A stretch of DNA of 64,000 nt from CANDOC01 sp965261725 (lineage in GTDB: Bacteria; Pseudomonadota; Gammaproteobacteria; Pseudomonadales; Endozoicomonadaceae). Made by a program: the position numbers and the translations under genes. The notes under the pieces are model-generated. The model ran no database searches, was not told where the DNA came from, and saw only the letters and a list, made by a program, of their open reading frames with translations. Shown piece by piece: positions 37,620 to 47,473 of this stretch (position 1 is the stretch's first letter; the number at the start of each line of letters is the position of its first letter). The stretch is from positions 1 to 64,000 of the forward strand of contig CBDHDU010000040.1 in NCBI GenBank assembly GCA_965261725.1. Reading direction: 5' to 3'.

Positions 37620-38114
37620 CTATCCTTTATAAACTTCAGCTTCATCCGGATCGCAGCTGATGGCGGCATGGGGCTGATCGCCCAGCAGTTTCTGGAACTG
37701 TTCCCGCTGCAGATGGACCAGTTCTCGGTGATTGCCTCCTTCGATATAGACGTCCTGTACAGCATTTAATTCATCATCCCAACAACATGACATGCCATAG
37801 GCTGAGCCCATCGCGGGCACTGCGCCGGGTTCGCAGTCAGGGAACAGTTGATTTAATTCTCCTTCGGTTACCAGACGCAAATGACGGTCGAGTTTCAGGT
37901 TGATCCACCCCAGCATGACTTTATTCATAGATGGAACAATCGCCATGACATAGCCTTCGGCATCATGGAGTACGACGCCCTTAGCCATTTGTTTCGAAGG
38001 AACACAGGCTGCACGTGCCGTATTGACGGTGCGTTGAGCATAGGGGTGACAGACGACATCGTAGTCGGTATGGCTTTCGGATAGAAAGTGTTGCAAATGG
38101 TTCGCAATTGACAT
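37620..38114 (-). CDS. YbaK-domain protein, paralogue
   Basis: The 164-residue protein matches the copy at 35891 in plan: CHPYAQRTVNTARAA, KQMAKGVVLHDAEGYVMAIVP with the conserved Lys, and DCEPGAVPAMGSAYGM. The two proteins differ widely in other positions, so the duplication is old. Probably a tRNA-editing deacylase or a regulatory variant. Confidence 0.8.
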   Translation of the reverse strand: MSIANHLQHFLSESHTDYDVVCHPYAQRTVNTARAACVPSKQMAKGVVLHDAEGYVMAIVPSMNKVMLGWINLKLDRHLRLVTEGELNQLFPDCEPGAVPAMGSAYGMSCCWDDELNAVQDVYIEGGNHRELVHLQREQFQKLLGDQPHAAISCDPDEAEVYKG

Positions 38115-38372
38115 GCTGACAGCTCCTGCCTGTCCAGCCCAGAATCGAGAATCTTAAGTATTGGCAATTGCGCGCAAGTGGGGAGAAAAAGTGTTAACTC
38201 CTGCAAGATCGATAAATTATATGGAATCTGTTTGATATTCCTCGTCTAGCAGTCTTTGTTGTAGCTCGTCATTTTTTCTCCTTGTTTTCTTAAATAAATG
38301 ATATCTGGATGGAAAGAAAAGTATTTCAGGTGTTTTGCTGGCGCCATTATTTAACAGCCACTCTGTTACCTC

Positions 38373-39982
38373 GTAACTATTCAGCACCCAGCAAAGAGTG
38401 ACCGCAGTAATTCTTCATGGCTATAAGCAGGGCTTCAAAAACATTCTGCCCCTGCTTTCTCGCAGATGAAACATAACTTCGTATTCGGCAATACCATTTC
38501 GCCCCTTCCTCGCTTCTGATGCAGCCCGATATTTTTTGCTTCACCTTGCCATTTCTGATGTCTTGCTCGCTGCCATTATTGTCGAAGGGGATGTTGAGGT
38601 CGGTCATGAACCTCAAAGTTTCGTCCTTGTACTCCACCAACCGCTTAAACAAGTTGAACGCTTTCGTATTCTTGACTTTGTCACGCCCCAACCGTTGCCG
38701 TACTCGTTCCATATAGTCGGCTTCTTCCGCTTGCGCCCTTTTTGCTGTTCGCTCGAACAGTGAAGAGATGCGCTGGCGGATGGATTCCGGCATCGCCTTC
38801 ATTCCCAGCTTTCTAAAACCATTGCTGAGGTGACAGGCCAGTCTCAGCAGCCGCTGAAGACGAGCCGCAAGATAGTTGCAGTCGCGATCAACGACACCCT
38901 GTAACTCCCTCAGGTGGTGGGCATTGCAGAGTACATGAGCCGCAGCATAGCGGAAGTAAACCTTGTAGTGGTCATGAACCAGTATCCCGGCAAAGGTCAG
39001 CAAAATACCCATCGCCTCTATGGCGGAATGTCCTTTACTCAAGTCCAGATGATAGTACGTCCACTTGTCAGTACGCAGGACATGCATCCACCACAGCGCT
39101 CCGGCTACTCTCATGCCTGTTTCATCAGCGCCTGCAATGGGTTCAACCTTAAGGGCGTCACTAATTGCCTGCTCAGTGCTGGCTAACCGGTCATAAGCAT
39201 TGCTCTGGAAGGTGCAGATGGAACCCGGACTGACTTCCAATCCGAAAATATCCATGAAGAACTGGGAGGCACGCTTGCAAGGTATAAGTTGATACTGACA
39301 AAGATACACGGCCAGCGCCTGAGTCACCGGTCCATACTGCACGTGAGCATCAACTCCTTCAGGGAAACGGGCTTGTGTCATGTGACCGCAGCGGCACTCT
39401 TTGATTTCGGCCACATGGGCTGTCACTTCAAAGTGACCAAAACGACCCGGTTCAAATACTTGCCTTTCAACCAACTTGGCAATGTTTGCAGAGTGCAGGG
39501 ACTGATGGCACTTCTCACAGTCTATAACCGGGTGATATTGGGTGCGGTCAGTGTCAGCGACTTGCTGAAGCGTTGAACCTTTGTGACCTTTCTGACCGCC
39601 GGGCTTTCGACCAGACCTCTGTCGTAAGCTTTTTGGGTTAGGTTTGTCGTCTTGTGGCTCACCCTCCACCGTGGCAGATGAGTCTTTCTGTTTGGCAGCA
39701 GGCTTTGCATAACCGTCTGTAGAGGGAGGCTTACTGCTGTTCCGGCTGTTGATGTTGAGTCTGTCCGCGAGTTCCTTATTTTCTGTTTCCAGTTTCGCTA
39801 CCTGATCGCCCAGGCCACCGATCTGCTCTTGCTGATCATTTACGATAGCAAGGAGGGTGACGATAATCTGAAACTCGGGATCAAGTTGACTCATAACAAG
39901 CGTTGGTCAGAGAAGAACTGTATTTGAAAATGACACAAAATCACGAAAATACCAGCTTATTGTGAGGGTGCTGAATAGTTAC
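38373..39982 (-). mobile_element. IS66-family element, single-gene type, copy 2
   Basis: It has the same 17-bp ends as copy 1. The 8-bp target duplication GTTACCTC is at 38365-38372 and 39983-39990. It sits inside the ankyrin-like gene. Confidence 0.93.
38377..39894 (-). CDS. IS66-family transposase (single-ORF type), copy 2
   Basis: The 505-residue protein differs from the copy at 7181 by two residues in the SAIEAMGILLTF segment. All motifs are present and the frame is intact. Confidence 0.93.
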   Translation of the reverse strand: MSQLDPEFQIIVTLLAIVNDQQEQIGGLGDQVAKLETENKELADRLNINSRNSSKPPSTDGYAKPAAKQKDSSATVEGEPQDDKPNPKSLRQRSGRKPGGQKGHKGSTLQQVADTDRTQYHPVIDCEKCHQSLHSANIAKLVERQVFEPGRFGHFEVTAHVAEIKECRCGHMTQARFPEGVDAHVQYGPVTQALAVYLCQYQLIPCKRASQFFMDIFGLEVSPGSICTFQSNAYDRLASTEQAISDALKVEPIAGADETGMRVAGALWWMHVLRTDKWTYYHLDLSKGHSAIEAMGILLTFAGILVHDHYKVYFRYAAAHVLCNAHHLRELQGVVDRDCNYLAARLQRLLRLACHLSNGFRKLGMKAMPESIRQRISSLFERTAKRAQAEEADYMERVRQRLGRDKVKNTKAFNLFKRLVEYKDETLRFMTDLNIPFDNNGSEQDIRNGKVKQKISGCIRSEEGAKWYCRIRSYVSSARKQGQNVFEALLIAMKNYCGHSLLGAE

Positions 39983-40254
39983 GTTACCTCTGGTCTTGGA
40001 TTTTCGAGACTCGATGAAAAAGCGCTGATAGTGCCAGTACGCAAATAACACGAATGCAATTGGAAAACGGTTGACAGATCTGAAACAGGGCAGTGTTTTT
40101 TCAATACTTCAAGTTTTTCTACCGAAGCATACCTGGCAGCGTCTTGTAAAACAGACAACCCCGAAGGCAAGAGTGATTGCAGATAACTTGTTTTTTCCCC
40201 GGGTGAACAATAGCTTAATAGAGTATTGCAGATATTGGCTGCCTCAGTTGAACT

Positions 40255-41926
40255 CCTGAATCCGTGAGTTCGTGGCCATTGAATTTGCCAAAAAGCCAGT
40301 AATAGCAGCATATGTAGGCTAATATTTGCTCATCTAGATTTTCACCATATAAGTGAATTTTTGTGGAACTAAAATTTGAGCAATCCGACACGGAATTTTA
40401 TACTCCGGCAGCGGGTCTGTGCTTTGTCGGTGATGCCCTGAACAAGAAAACATCTTTAAAAAAGTCATTGCGTTCTATCAAGAAGCGCCATGGCATCCCT
40501 AATATTGATCTGGTTCGAGCTTTTATCGGCCTGTTGGCCTTAGGCAAAACTGATTTTGATGCCATTGATAATTATCGCCATGATGATTGGTTCAAGCGCA
40601 GCATGGGCATTAAACAAATGCCGTCCGCCAGCCGGCTTCGCCAGCGTTTTAATGAAGATGCCACCCAACTGATTCCGTTAATTGAAGAAGCGCTTCCCGA
40701 ACTGTTGTTGGAACTGGGCGCGCCGATCTCTCCGCTTTCAAAAGAACTGGATCACCTTCAGCATATCCCACTGGATATAGACGTTACTCCGCAAGATAAC
40801 AGCAGAACCCAAAAAGAAGGTTCTCAGTGGACATACAAACACTTCCATGGCTTCGCCCCGATTATGTCTTATGTAGGGAAAGAAGGATGGTGCATAGGAG
40901 CTGAGCTTCGCCCTGGCTCACAACATTCCCAGAATGATTTTGTACCTTTCCTGAACACGGTATTGCACAGACTTCGTCGCGTAACCCGGACCTCGGTATT
41001 ACTGCGACTCGACAGCGGGCATGACGCAGAAGACACTCGCAGAGAGATAGCGGATCACAGCAATGTTGATCACATAATCAAGCTCAATCCACGCAAGCAA
41101 TATACCGTTACTGCCTGGCTGCCAACCTTTGAGGAAAAAGGCGTGCAGTGGGATGAGCTTCGCCCTGGAAAAACCTGTGCGACACTCTCGATCATCCATG
41201 AAACCGACTACGGCCAACAACGGCTTATTATCCGTATTATCAAGCGTACTACCGACTCGGTTGGTCAGTATTTTTTAGCACCGGACTACGAGCTGGAGGG
41301 TTGGTGGACGACACTAGATGAGGCTGAATATAGTGATGATAATGTCATATTGCTTTATGAAGATCATGCGACCAGCGAACAGTTTCACAGTGAGTTCAAG
41401 ACTGACATGGATCTTGAAAGACTGCCTTCAGGAAAATTTGATACCAATGATCTTGTAATGTGCCTTGGTGCGGTGGCTTACAACATTTTACGTTACATGG
41501 GGCAAACCTGCCTGACCGGCCCTAAATCACCTGTTCGTCACAAAGCGCAGCGTCGTAGAATTAAGACAGTTATGCAGGAACTGATCTACCAGTCAGCGCG
41601 ATTATTAGAACGAGGTCGTCAGTTTGTTCTGCGTTTTGGTCGTCACAGTCCCGGATTATCCGCCTTCATGGGGCTCTTTCCTGAAAAACAGCTCTGTTAG
41701 CTGATCCTATTCTTTTAACGGTTGAATGGAGAGATGCTGCTTATGCTGGCAGGATTTCATTCATATTCAGGGTTGAAATTCCCCAACATCATTTAAATAC
41801 ATGCTGATTTTTTTGACTTTGCTTTACCATTCTCTGGCAGGTTTCAAAAAAACATAACCCTATTCTGTAGGTTTGAATCCATGGGATGAAAAAGCTTCTC
41901 TATAATCAAGAAGTCACGGATTCAGG
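40255..41926 (+). mobile_element. IS1380-family element, complete
   Basis: Ends CCTGAATCCGTGAGTTC (left) and CCTGAATCCGTGACTTC (right, reverse-complemented) differ at one base. GAACT is duplicated at 40250-40254 and 41927-41931. Removal restores the ankyrin-like frame. Confidence 0.88.
40363..41700 (+). CDS. IS1380-family transposase
   Basis: The protein has 445 residues with the group-1 DDE pattern of IS1380: LDIDVTPQDN, GFAPIMSYVGKEGWCIGAELRPGSQHSQND, VLLRLDSGHDAEDTR, and a late HATSEQFHSEFKTDMDLERLPSG with the catalytic Glu. The usual C-terminal helices are present. The frame is intact. Confidence 0.9.
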   Translation: MELKFEQSDTEFYTPAAGLCFVGDALNKKTSLKKSLRSIKKRHGIPNIDLVRAFIGLLALGKTDFDAIDNYRHDDWFKRSMGIKQMPSASRLRQRFNEDATQLIPLIEEALPELLLELGAPISPLSKELDHLQHIPLDIDVTPQDNSRTQKEGSQWTYKHFHGFAPIMSYVGKEGWCIGAELRPGSQHSQNDFVPFLNTVLHRLRRVTRTSVLLRLDSGHDAEDTRREIADHSNVDHIIKLNPRKQYTVTAWLPTFEEKGVQWDELRPGKTCATLSIIHETDYGQQRLIIRIIKRTTDSVGQYFLAPDYELEGWWTTLDEAEYSDDNVILLYEDHATSEQFHSEFKTDMDLERLPSGKFDTNDLVMCLGAVAYNILRYMGQTCLTGPKSPVRHKAQRRRIKTVMQELIYQSARLLERGRQFVLRFGRHSPGLSAFMGLFPEKQLC

Positions 41927-42060
41927 GAACTGTTAAGTACTGCATAATGCAGAGCTGTATGTAGTGTTGAATCTTTAGCCTCTAAGAAATCCTGCCTTTT
42001 ACCTTCAGGGCAGTTTTCCAACAACATCCTACAGATTTCGGCAGTACCTGCAGTCTTCTT

Positions 42061-43787
42061 GTAACTGCTCAAAATCCGTAGGCGGCATCACCCATGAGCC
42101 GGGCAGATTTATCCCGCACCACGTCTGACAGTCTGGGAATCATCTGGGTTCCGCAGATTCTATCTTTTAGATAGTTGGAGAAGGATATGCCGTGCAGCCT
42201 GCATGTTTTTTTCAGGCTTGCAAATGTATCCCGGCAACGCTGACCGAGATGACTTCGAGTGCCACCACTGATCTTTCGTCGTTTCACGTACTCCCTGATT
42301 TGCCGCTCACTCAGGTTATTATGAAGTGGCAGCCATGGATACTTTAGTATCAGCAATAACTCCTCCCGTGCCCGGTGAAGCTTACCCAGGACAGCACGAA
42401 GGTCAGGATAGTCAGACTGTGTCGCCACCCAGTGATTAAAATCCTGTTCAATCTGCGCCTTCCGTATGGCTGTCGGCGCTTGGCAATAGGTCTCAATATC
42501 GTCGTATATATGCCAGAACTGCTTTTCCATCCAGTCACGGGCAGCCCGTTCCTGCTTATTGGCAGAGGGATCAGCTTTGCCAGTGGGCGGCTGGCATGGA
42601 ACCAGCACAGGGAATGTTCAAACGCCGTGTCAAACTGCCGGGCACCGTCACTGTGGATGACCATGGCTTCAGGGCAGCCGTTGTTTAACAGGCCTGCCTT
42701 GAGAACAGCCTCTGTCGCTTTACGACGCTGCTCTTTGGCAAAGAGTTTATGGTCATCCAGAAAGGCTTTCCAGGCAGCTTCGTTCAGAAAGTGGATTTCC
42801 CCATAAGCAGACAAGGTATCAATCCACCTGTCAGCCATTTCTACCTGCTTCATATAACTGAGTGCAGCCGGGTTCAGGATATGAGAGCGACGCTTTCCCT
42901 GAAGCAGGGTCAGGAAATTAATGCGGCTTTTGCTGTCGGTTGAAGAAAATACGGTAAAAGTGTCGTTACCGATTACCGTGCAATAGCCGTTTTTTCCATC
43001 ATGTCGAGCACCTGTGTCGTCTACAAGCAGCATACGGGAACAGGCAATACCTGTTTCGAGAATATCTTCCCGCTCCTGATGAAACAGCTCATGCCCCTGC
43101 GTCAGTAAGGCATTGAGTTTGCCCTCAGAGATTGGGCAGCCATGGCTGTGCAACCAGTCAAGCAACAACGGCTGGGTAACACTACAGGAATGATAAAGAT
43201 CCAGCACCATGGATCTGAGGTTATCACCGAAGAGACCTTTTATATGGATAGGCAACGGTGCAATGACAGTCTGACCTTCAGGGGTAAGCCATACTTCGCG
43301 ACGGTAGCGTGTTGTCGTGAACTCCAGATTCACATCAACATGGGTAAAATCCTGATAGCCTTTGCGCTTCCAGTTATCCTGTACACCCGCTGCCGGGCAA
43401 ATTTCCTCACGAACAGAAGAAGGAGAAGGCTTGGCTGTGCGACCCGGTTCCGGTGATCGGGAACGTTTGCTCCTGGGTGGCGTTTCAGCTGGCGACGTTG
43501 ACTGACTGTCCTTATTTTCAACGTCTTCCGACGTTTTTTTGTTCGGGCGAATTTTTGGTTGCCCCTTGAGTTTTTTAAGGTGCCGGATTTCCTCGCGCAG
43601 GGCGGTATTTTCGGCTGTCAGCTTATTGATTTTGTCGAGTAGCGTGCTGACAAGAGCCTTGAGTTCGCTGACTTCTGTTTCAAGGTCTGAAATTGTAGGC
43701 GAGTTCATAGACTTGATTATGCCCGATTCCGAAGGACAAAGTTTTGATGTCAGCGTGTTGACTCGCCTACGAATTTTGAGCAGTTAC
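42061..43787 (-). mobile_element. IS66-like element (third type), ends intact
   Basis: Inverted ends GTAACTGCTCAAAAT then CCGTAGGCG/TCGTAGGCG. The flanks GTCTTCTT and GACATGGC do not match: the left side is ankyrin-like gene and the right side an aldehyde dehydrogenase-like gene. This suggests a deletion or recombination at the element. Confidence 0.85.
42069..43708 (-). pseudogene. IS66-like transposase with a frameshift
   Basis: The N-terminal coiled coil (LKALVSTLLDKINKLTAENTALREE) and charged linker are followed by the core (LLVDDTGARHDGKNGYCTVIGND). The frame goes wrong near 42570, after HASRPLAKLIP. The correct continuation (SANKQERAARDWMEKQFW, then LHNNLSERQIREYVKRRKISGG with the late catalytic segment) is in another frame to 42069. 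A one-base change is enough. It is probably inactive unless frameshifted. Confidence 0.8.
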
Positions 43788-44185
43788 GACATGGCCTCCT
43801 TCTGTTGCTACATGGGGAAGTGATATACGGTTCTTGTCACGCAGCTTTTCCAGTGATTCTTTTATTAGCCGGACATTTCTCGCAAATGGAAAAATTCCGG
43901 CAAGCCATTCTTCTGTTACCAACTGCCACTAATTTTTTTATTTTCTGCAGCTAATCGTATCCATTCCTGTGTATTGGGGCGAATAAGGCAAGCTATTTCG
44001 TTCAGGATAGTTATTCTGTCTTCTATGCCCAGTTTGGCCCATTGCTCTTTATTTGTTACCAGAGTGTCTAGTGCTGTGTCTATTTCTGTATCTGGGGTTG
44101 GATCCTATGCTGCTGAAACTTGAGATCCATGCAAAAGGAGAATGACAAACAGCGTGCTGAATACCAAATATAAATAATGGCGCAT
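43788..44185 (-). pseudogene. Aldehyde dehydrogenase-like N-terminal fragment with signal peptide, decayed
   Basis: From an ATG at 44185 the frame gives MRHYLYLVFSTLFVILLLHGSQVSAA, a good signal peptide, then TAG at 44105-44107. The same frame then continues DPTPDTEIDTALDTLV...WAKLGIEDRITILNEI and QEWIRLAAENKKISGSW, followed by a stop. Another frame resumes EEWLAGIFPFARNVRLIKESLEKL to the IS66-like end at 43788. These phrases resemble the N-terminal region of a long aldehyde dehydrogenase family (EEWLxGPfxxxRxLRLLxESL). So the remnant has an amber codon, a frameshift and a 3' truncation. The family call is by pattern memory only. Confidence 0.55.
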
Positions 44186-44252
44186 CGTGTATATCTCTCT
44201 GCTGGGGTTAGAAGGAATAATGTCGTGCAGAGAATAAGAATAGGGTAAGAAT

Positions 44253-45559
44253 CAATACTCTGGACACTTTCATGCAGCGATAGCATCATAGCTGCTGAAC
44301 TCCTGATATGCGCCCATGACTTTTCTATCATTCATGGTCAATCCTAACTTTTCAAAAACTCTGCACATCAAGTGTTGGTTGAACAAACGACGTTTCCAGC
44401 TCGTAATTGAGATCACCGTTTTGCCTGTGGTACCTTTTTCTTCCCGATCAGCCAGTTTGAGCAGATTAAGGGCAGAGAATGAAGCATTAATCTGAGTATG
44501 AATCGCCTGCTTATTACATGACTGGCAATCTATCAGGCCTGTATATTGCTTGGCATCCCGGAATACAAACTCAATTTGAAAGCGAGCTTTGTAATATTTG
44601 ACGATAGTCATTGCGTCCAGCCCTGTATTTGTTGAGTAAATCAGGGCTATGCCTATCTTGTTTTTTCGCTGCACCCTCAGCATCACAACCCGAATGTGAC
44701 GCTTCAGGCATTTGGAATGAACGATGGCAGTATAAACCTCTTCTCCGGCTTCTAACTGACCTACGTGTTCAAACCGGTTCAAGTCTTTTTCGAGATTCAC
44801 TTTGCCGTCGTAAAGTTTTGGACGACCTTGCCCTGAGTATGAGCCGTTATAGAGCCACTTCAGGTCGGCATCTGTTCTTAACTTCCCAGCAATCTGTAAA
44901 CCCGCAGCAAGGACTGCGGACACGAATTTTTCCTTGAAATAGTAGGCGTCCACAGCCAGATAGATTACCCCCATAGCAAGAAGATCTCCGGCCAGTTTCA
45001 AAACTTGCTCAGCGTAAAGGTCAACACGGGTTTTATCTTTCTCGTCCAGCGTCTGCCGGGCATCAAGCGCATAAGCCGTATTGGACTGCAAATCAACAAC
45101 ACCAAGCAAAGATAGCTCAAGCCCTCGCTCTGATTGACCTGTGCAACCACGCCAAAACATGCCAAGGCCATCGGTCTTCTTGCCACCTTTGGTCATAAAG
45201 CTGGCATCGAGCGCTGCGATTTTCTCTTTGGACGTTAACAGTACGCCGGACAGCATCAGGCAGTTGAGTTTGAAAAAATCGAAGGTCCGGCGATGCCAGC
45301 GTCTGAATCGTTTTTCACTCATGGAGGAGTAACGGCTCATGTTGCAGAAAGTGGCTTTACCCTGAACGATAATGAGCGTGATAAGCAATTGGAAGATGAA
45401 TGTTTTTTGGGGCTTTTTGACCTTGGACATCTTGCCCAGAGCGGTCTTTACTATGTTATCCATGAGAGGAAAGTGGCAGCGAGCATAGAGGGTTTGGCTT
45501 CTCTATTATCGCTATTTTCTCTCATGGTCACTTTCGTCTGAAAACTGTCCACAGTATTG
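44253..45559 (-). mobile_element. IS4-family element, complete
   Basis: Ends CAATACTCTGGACAC and CAATACTGTGGACAG (reverse complement) are similar over about 15-20 bp. AGAAT flanks both sides (44248-44252 and 45560-45564). It lies between the decayed gene and the rplS terminator. Confidence 0.82.
44270..45463 (-). CDS. IS4-family transposase
   Basis: The protein has 397 residues. It shows Asp in KIAALDASFMTKGGKK, Asp in YLAVDAYYFK and the IS4 Y-R-E-K signature in YYKARFQIEFVFRDAKQYTG. The frame is intact. Confidence 0.88.
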   Translation of the reverse strand: MDNIVKTALGKMSKVKKPQKTFIFQLLITLIIVQGKATFCNMSRYSSMSEKRFRRWHRRTFDFFKLNCLMLSGVLLTSKEKIAALDASFMTKGGKKTDGLGMFWRGCTGQSERGLELSLLGVVDLQSNTAYALDARQTLDEKDKTRVDLYAEQVLKLAGDLLAMGVIYLAVDAYYFKEKFVSAVLAAGLQIAGKLRTDADLKWLYNGSYSGQGRPKLYDGKVNLEKDLNRFEHVGQLEAGEEVYTAIVHSKCLKRHIRVVMLRVQRKNKIGIALIYSTNTGLDAMTIVKYYKARFQIEFVFRDAKQYTGLIDCQSCNKQAIHTQINASFSALNLLKLADREEKGTTGKTVISITSWKRRLFNQHLMCRVFEKLGLTMNDRKVMGAYQEFSSYDAIAA

Positions 45560-45581
45560 AGAATTAAAGACTGCAGAAATG

Positions 45582-45609
45582 CAAAACCCCCGCCGAAGCG
45601 AGGGTTTTG
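45582..45609 (-). terminator. Rho-independent terminator of the rpsP-rplS operon
   Basis: Read on the minus strand, CAAAACCCTCGC and GCGGGGGTTTTG form a strong GC-rich stem with a short loop, followed by T-rich sequence. It lies 65 bp after the rplS stop. Confidence 0.85.
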
Positions 45610-45673
45610 AAGCCGACTGTCGTATGCAATACGACAGATTCGACCGGTTTGGCCGGAAACCGGTGAATGGCTT

Positions 45674-46027
45674 TTAGTTGAGCTTTTCCTTGATACGAGC
45701 AGCTTTACCGCTACGCTCGCGCAGGTAGTACAGCTTGGCTTTACGCACATCACCACGACGCTTAACGGTGATGGAGTCAACCATTGGGCTGTAAACCTGG
45801 AAAGCACGCTCAACGCCCATGCCACTGGAAATCTTGCGTACGGTGAACGCAGAGTTCATACCGCGATTACGCTTGGCAATGACAACGCCTTCGAACGCCT
45901 GCAGACGCTCACGAGTGCCTTCTTTAACTTTGACCTGTACTACTACAGTGTCACCAGGGCCGAATTCCGGCACCTCTTTGTTCATCTGTTCAGCTTCGAG
46001 CTGCTGAATGATTTTGTTCTTGCTCAT
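45674..46027 (-). CDS. rplS: Ribosomal protein bL19
   Basis: The protein has 117 residues and is a full-length bL19 (MSKNKIIQQLEAEQM, FGPGDTVVVQVKVKEGTRERLQAFEGVV, RSGKAARIKEKL). It sits at the 30S/50S interface. I chose the ATG at 46027, with GGGAG upstream, over an ATG seven codons earlier, because bL19 normally starts with this segment. It is last in the rpsP-rimM-trmD-rplS operon. Confidence 0.97.
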   Translation of the reverse strand: MSKNKIIQQLEAEQMNKEVPEFGPGDTVVVQVKVKEGTRERLQAFEGVVIAKRNRGMNSAFTVRKISSGMGVERAFQVYSPMVDSITVKRRGDVRKAKLYYLRERSGKAARIKEKLN

Positions 46028-46123
46028 CGGTTTGCTCCCAAGTTGCAAAAGTTTCCGCGATTAATGATTCATCAATTACAACTGCTGTCCGGTTCACTGC
46101 TGCCTGAAACGGTTTGAAGCGTT

Positions 46124-46885
46124 TCAAACCCGCCCGTCGTTATCCGCATCATGATGTTCGCAGATAAATTCGGCGAGCAGCTTTTCTTCCTCACGACTGA
46201 GCTGGCGCTTTTCCAGTAATTCCGGGCGGCGCAGCCAGGTTCTTCCCAGTGCCTGTTTGTGTCGCCAGCGACGAATTTCGCGGTGGTTACCACTCATCAG
46301 GACATCGGGCACGCGCCGGTCTTCGAAAATCTCGGGGCGTGTGTAGTGAGGACAGTCAAGCAGTCCGTCAGCAAATGAATCTTCGAGGGCGGAATCCTTA
46401 TGACCCAGGGTGCCCGGTACAAAGCGTGAGACCGTATCGATCAGCGTCATGGCTGGCAGTTCACCGCCGCTCATAACGTAGTCCCCGATTGACCATTCTT
46501 CGTCAATCTCGGTTTCTACAATCCGCTCATCAATACCTTCATATCGCCCGGCAATCAAAATGATCCGCTTGCGCGCAGCAAGCTCTTTGACACCTTCCTG
46601 ATCGAGCTTTCGACCCTGAGGTGACATATAAATCACATGACTATCCGCTCCTGCAGCTTCTTTTGCCGCATGAATAGCGTCACGCAGAGGTTGAATTTTC
46701 ATCAACATGCCGGGACCACCGCCAAAAGGTCGGTCATCCACCGTTCGGTGTTTATCATGGGTAAAATCCCGGGGGTTCCAGGTTTCCACTTCAATCAGCC
46801 CCTGCTTTACCGCGCGCCCGGTGACACCATGCTCGGTGACCGCCCGGAACATCTCCGGAAAGAGGGATATAACACCAAACCACAT
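46124..46885 (-). CDS. trmD: tRNA (guanine-37-N1)-methyltransferase
   Basis: The protein has 253 residues. It methylates N1 of G37 in tRNAs with a G36 using S-adenosylmethionine, preventing +1 frameshifts. The trefoil-knot SAM site is clear: GGGPGMLMK, YMSPQGRKLDQ, LIAGRYEGIDERI and EWSIGDYVMSGGELPAM. The C-terminal helical domain is complete. It starts three bases after the rimM stop. Confidence 0.97.
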   Translation of the reverse strand: MWFGVISLFPEMFRAVTEHGVTGRAVKQGLIEVETWNPRDFTHDKHRTVDDRPFGGGPGMLMKIQPLRDAIHAAKEAAGADSHVIYMSPQGRKLDQEGVKELAARKRIILIAGRYEGIDERIVETEIDEEWSIGDYVMSGGELPAMTLIDTVSRFVPGTLGHKDSALEDSFADGLLDCPHYTRPEIFEDRRVPDVLMSGNHREIRRWRHKQALGRTWLRRPELLEKRQLSREEEKLLAEFICEHHDADNDGRV

Positions 46886-46888
46886 AAC

Positions 46889-47413
46889 TTAAAATTCCGG
46901 ATCCCAGTCGACCCGAACCTGACCTGTTTCCAGATCAGTATCTTTTACTACATCACCCGGTAGCCAGGGAATCAGCCGTTGCTGACGGTCAAGGCTGCCT
47001 GAGCAGGCTTTGACCACCATGACATCGTTGGCGCCGGTTTCCATCATATGATGGATTTTACCGAGCAGGACTTCATCTTCACCCTGAAGGGTGACGACTT
47101 TCAGTCCTTCCAGCTGATGCCAGTAGACTTCATCATCTGCCGGGGCAGGTAGGAGGTCAGCTTTGACGCGAATATCAGCACCACAGAATAGGCGGGCTGC
47201 TTCGCGGTCATTACAACCTTCAATCTGGGCTATCAGACCTTTTCCGTGTCTGCGCCCCCCGCTGATCTTGACCTCTCGGACCTGACCATCGAGTAACAGA
47301 GACCATTCCTTATACTGAAGAATGTTTTCCATCGGAGCGGTCCAGGAATGAATCTTGAGCCAGCCCTTGATGCCGTAAACCGTGGTAATACGGCCTAGTA
47401 CGACGTGTTCCAC
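46889..47413 (-). CDS. rimM: 16S rRNA maturation factor RimM
   Basis: The protein has 174 residues. It assists 30S head assembly by binding near uS19. The N-terminal domain (VVLGRITTVYGIKGWLKIHSW) and the PRC-barrel C-terminal domain (YWHQLEGLKVVTLQGEDEVLLGKI, then LIPWLPGDVVKDTDLETG) are present. It sits between rpsP and trmD in the standard order. Confidence 0.96.
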   Translation of the reverse strand: MEHVVLGRITTVYGIKGWLKIHSWTAPMENILQYKEWSLLLDGQVREVKISGGRRHGKGLIAQIEGCNDREAARLFCGADIRVKADLLPAPADDEVYWHQLEGLKVVTLQGEDEVLLGKIHHMMETGANDVMVVKACSGSLDRQQRLIPWLPGDVVKDTDLETGQVRVDWDPEF

Positions 47414-47473
47414 GTTACGGTAAACCTCTTCCTAATCTCTGGTTTGCTTAAGACGTTGCTTTAAAAGCAAGTC

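Larger units (their letters stand above)
38217..42060 (-). pseudogene. Ankyrin-like repeat gene broken by two IS insertions
   Basis: Three coding pieces (41927-42060, 39983-40254, 38217-38372) rejoin into one frame when the IS1380 (40255-41926) and IS66 (38373-39982) are removed with one copy of each target duplication. The joins read AVLN-SSTEAAN and PEV-TEWLLNNGAS. The product shows ankyrin-like repeats (EICRMLLENC...HTALHYAV, SVLQDAARYASVEKLEVLKKHC, VTEWLLNNGAS) and ends at TAA 38217-38219 after a charged tail. The 5' part is lost beyond 42060, where another IS66-like element starts. It was probably a host-interaction or scaffold protein. Confidence 0.78.

Noticed and set aside
43788..43920. 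First read as another piece of the ankyrin-like gene because of a phrase like LPHVATEGGH
   Set aside because: The wider context (EEWLAGIFPFARNVRLIKESLEKL and the upstream WIRLAAENKKI) fits an aldehyde dehydrogenase N-terminal region better, and it does not join the ankyrin frame.
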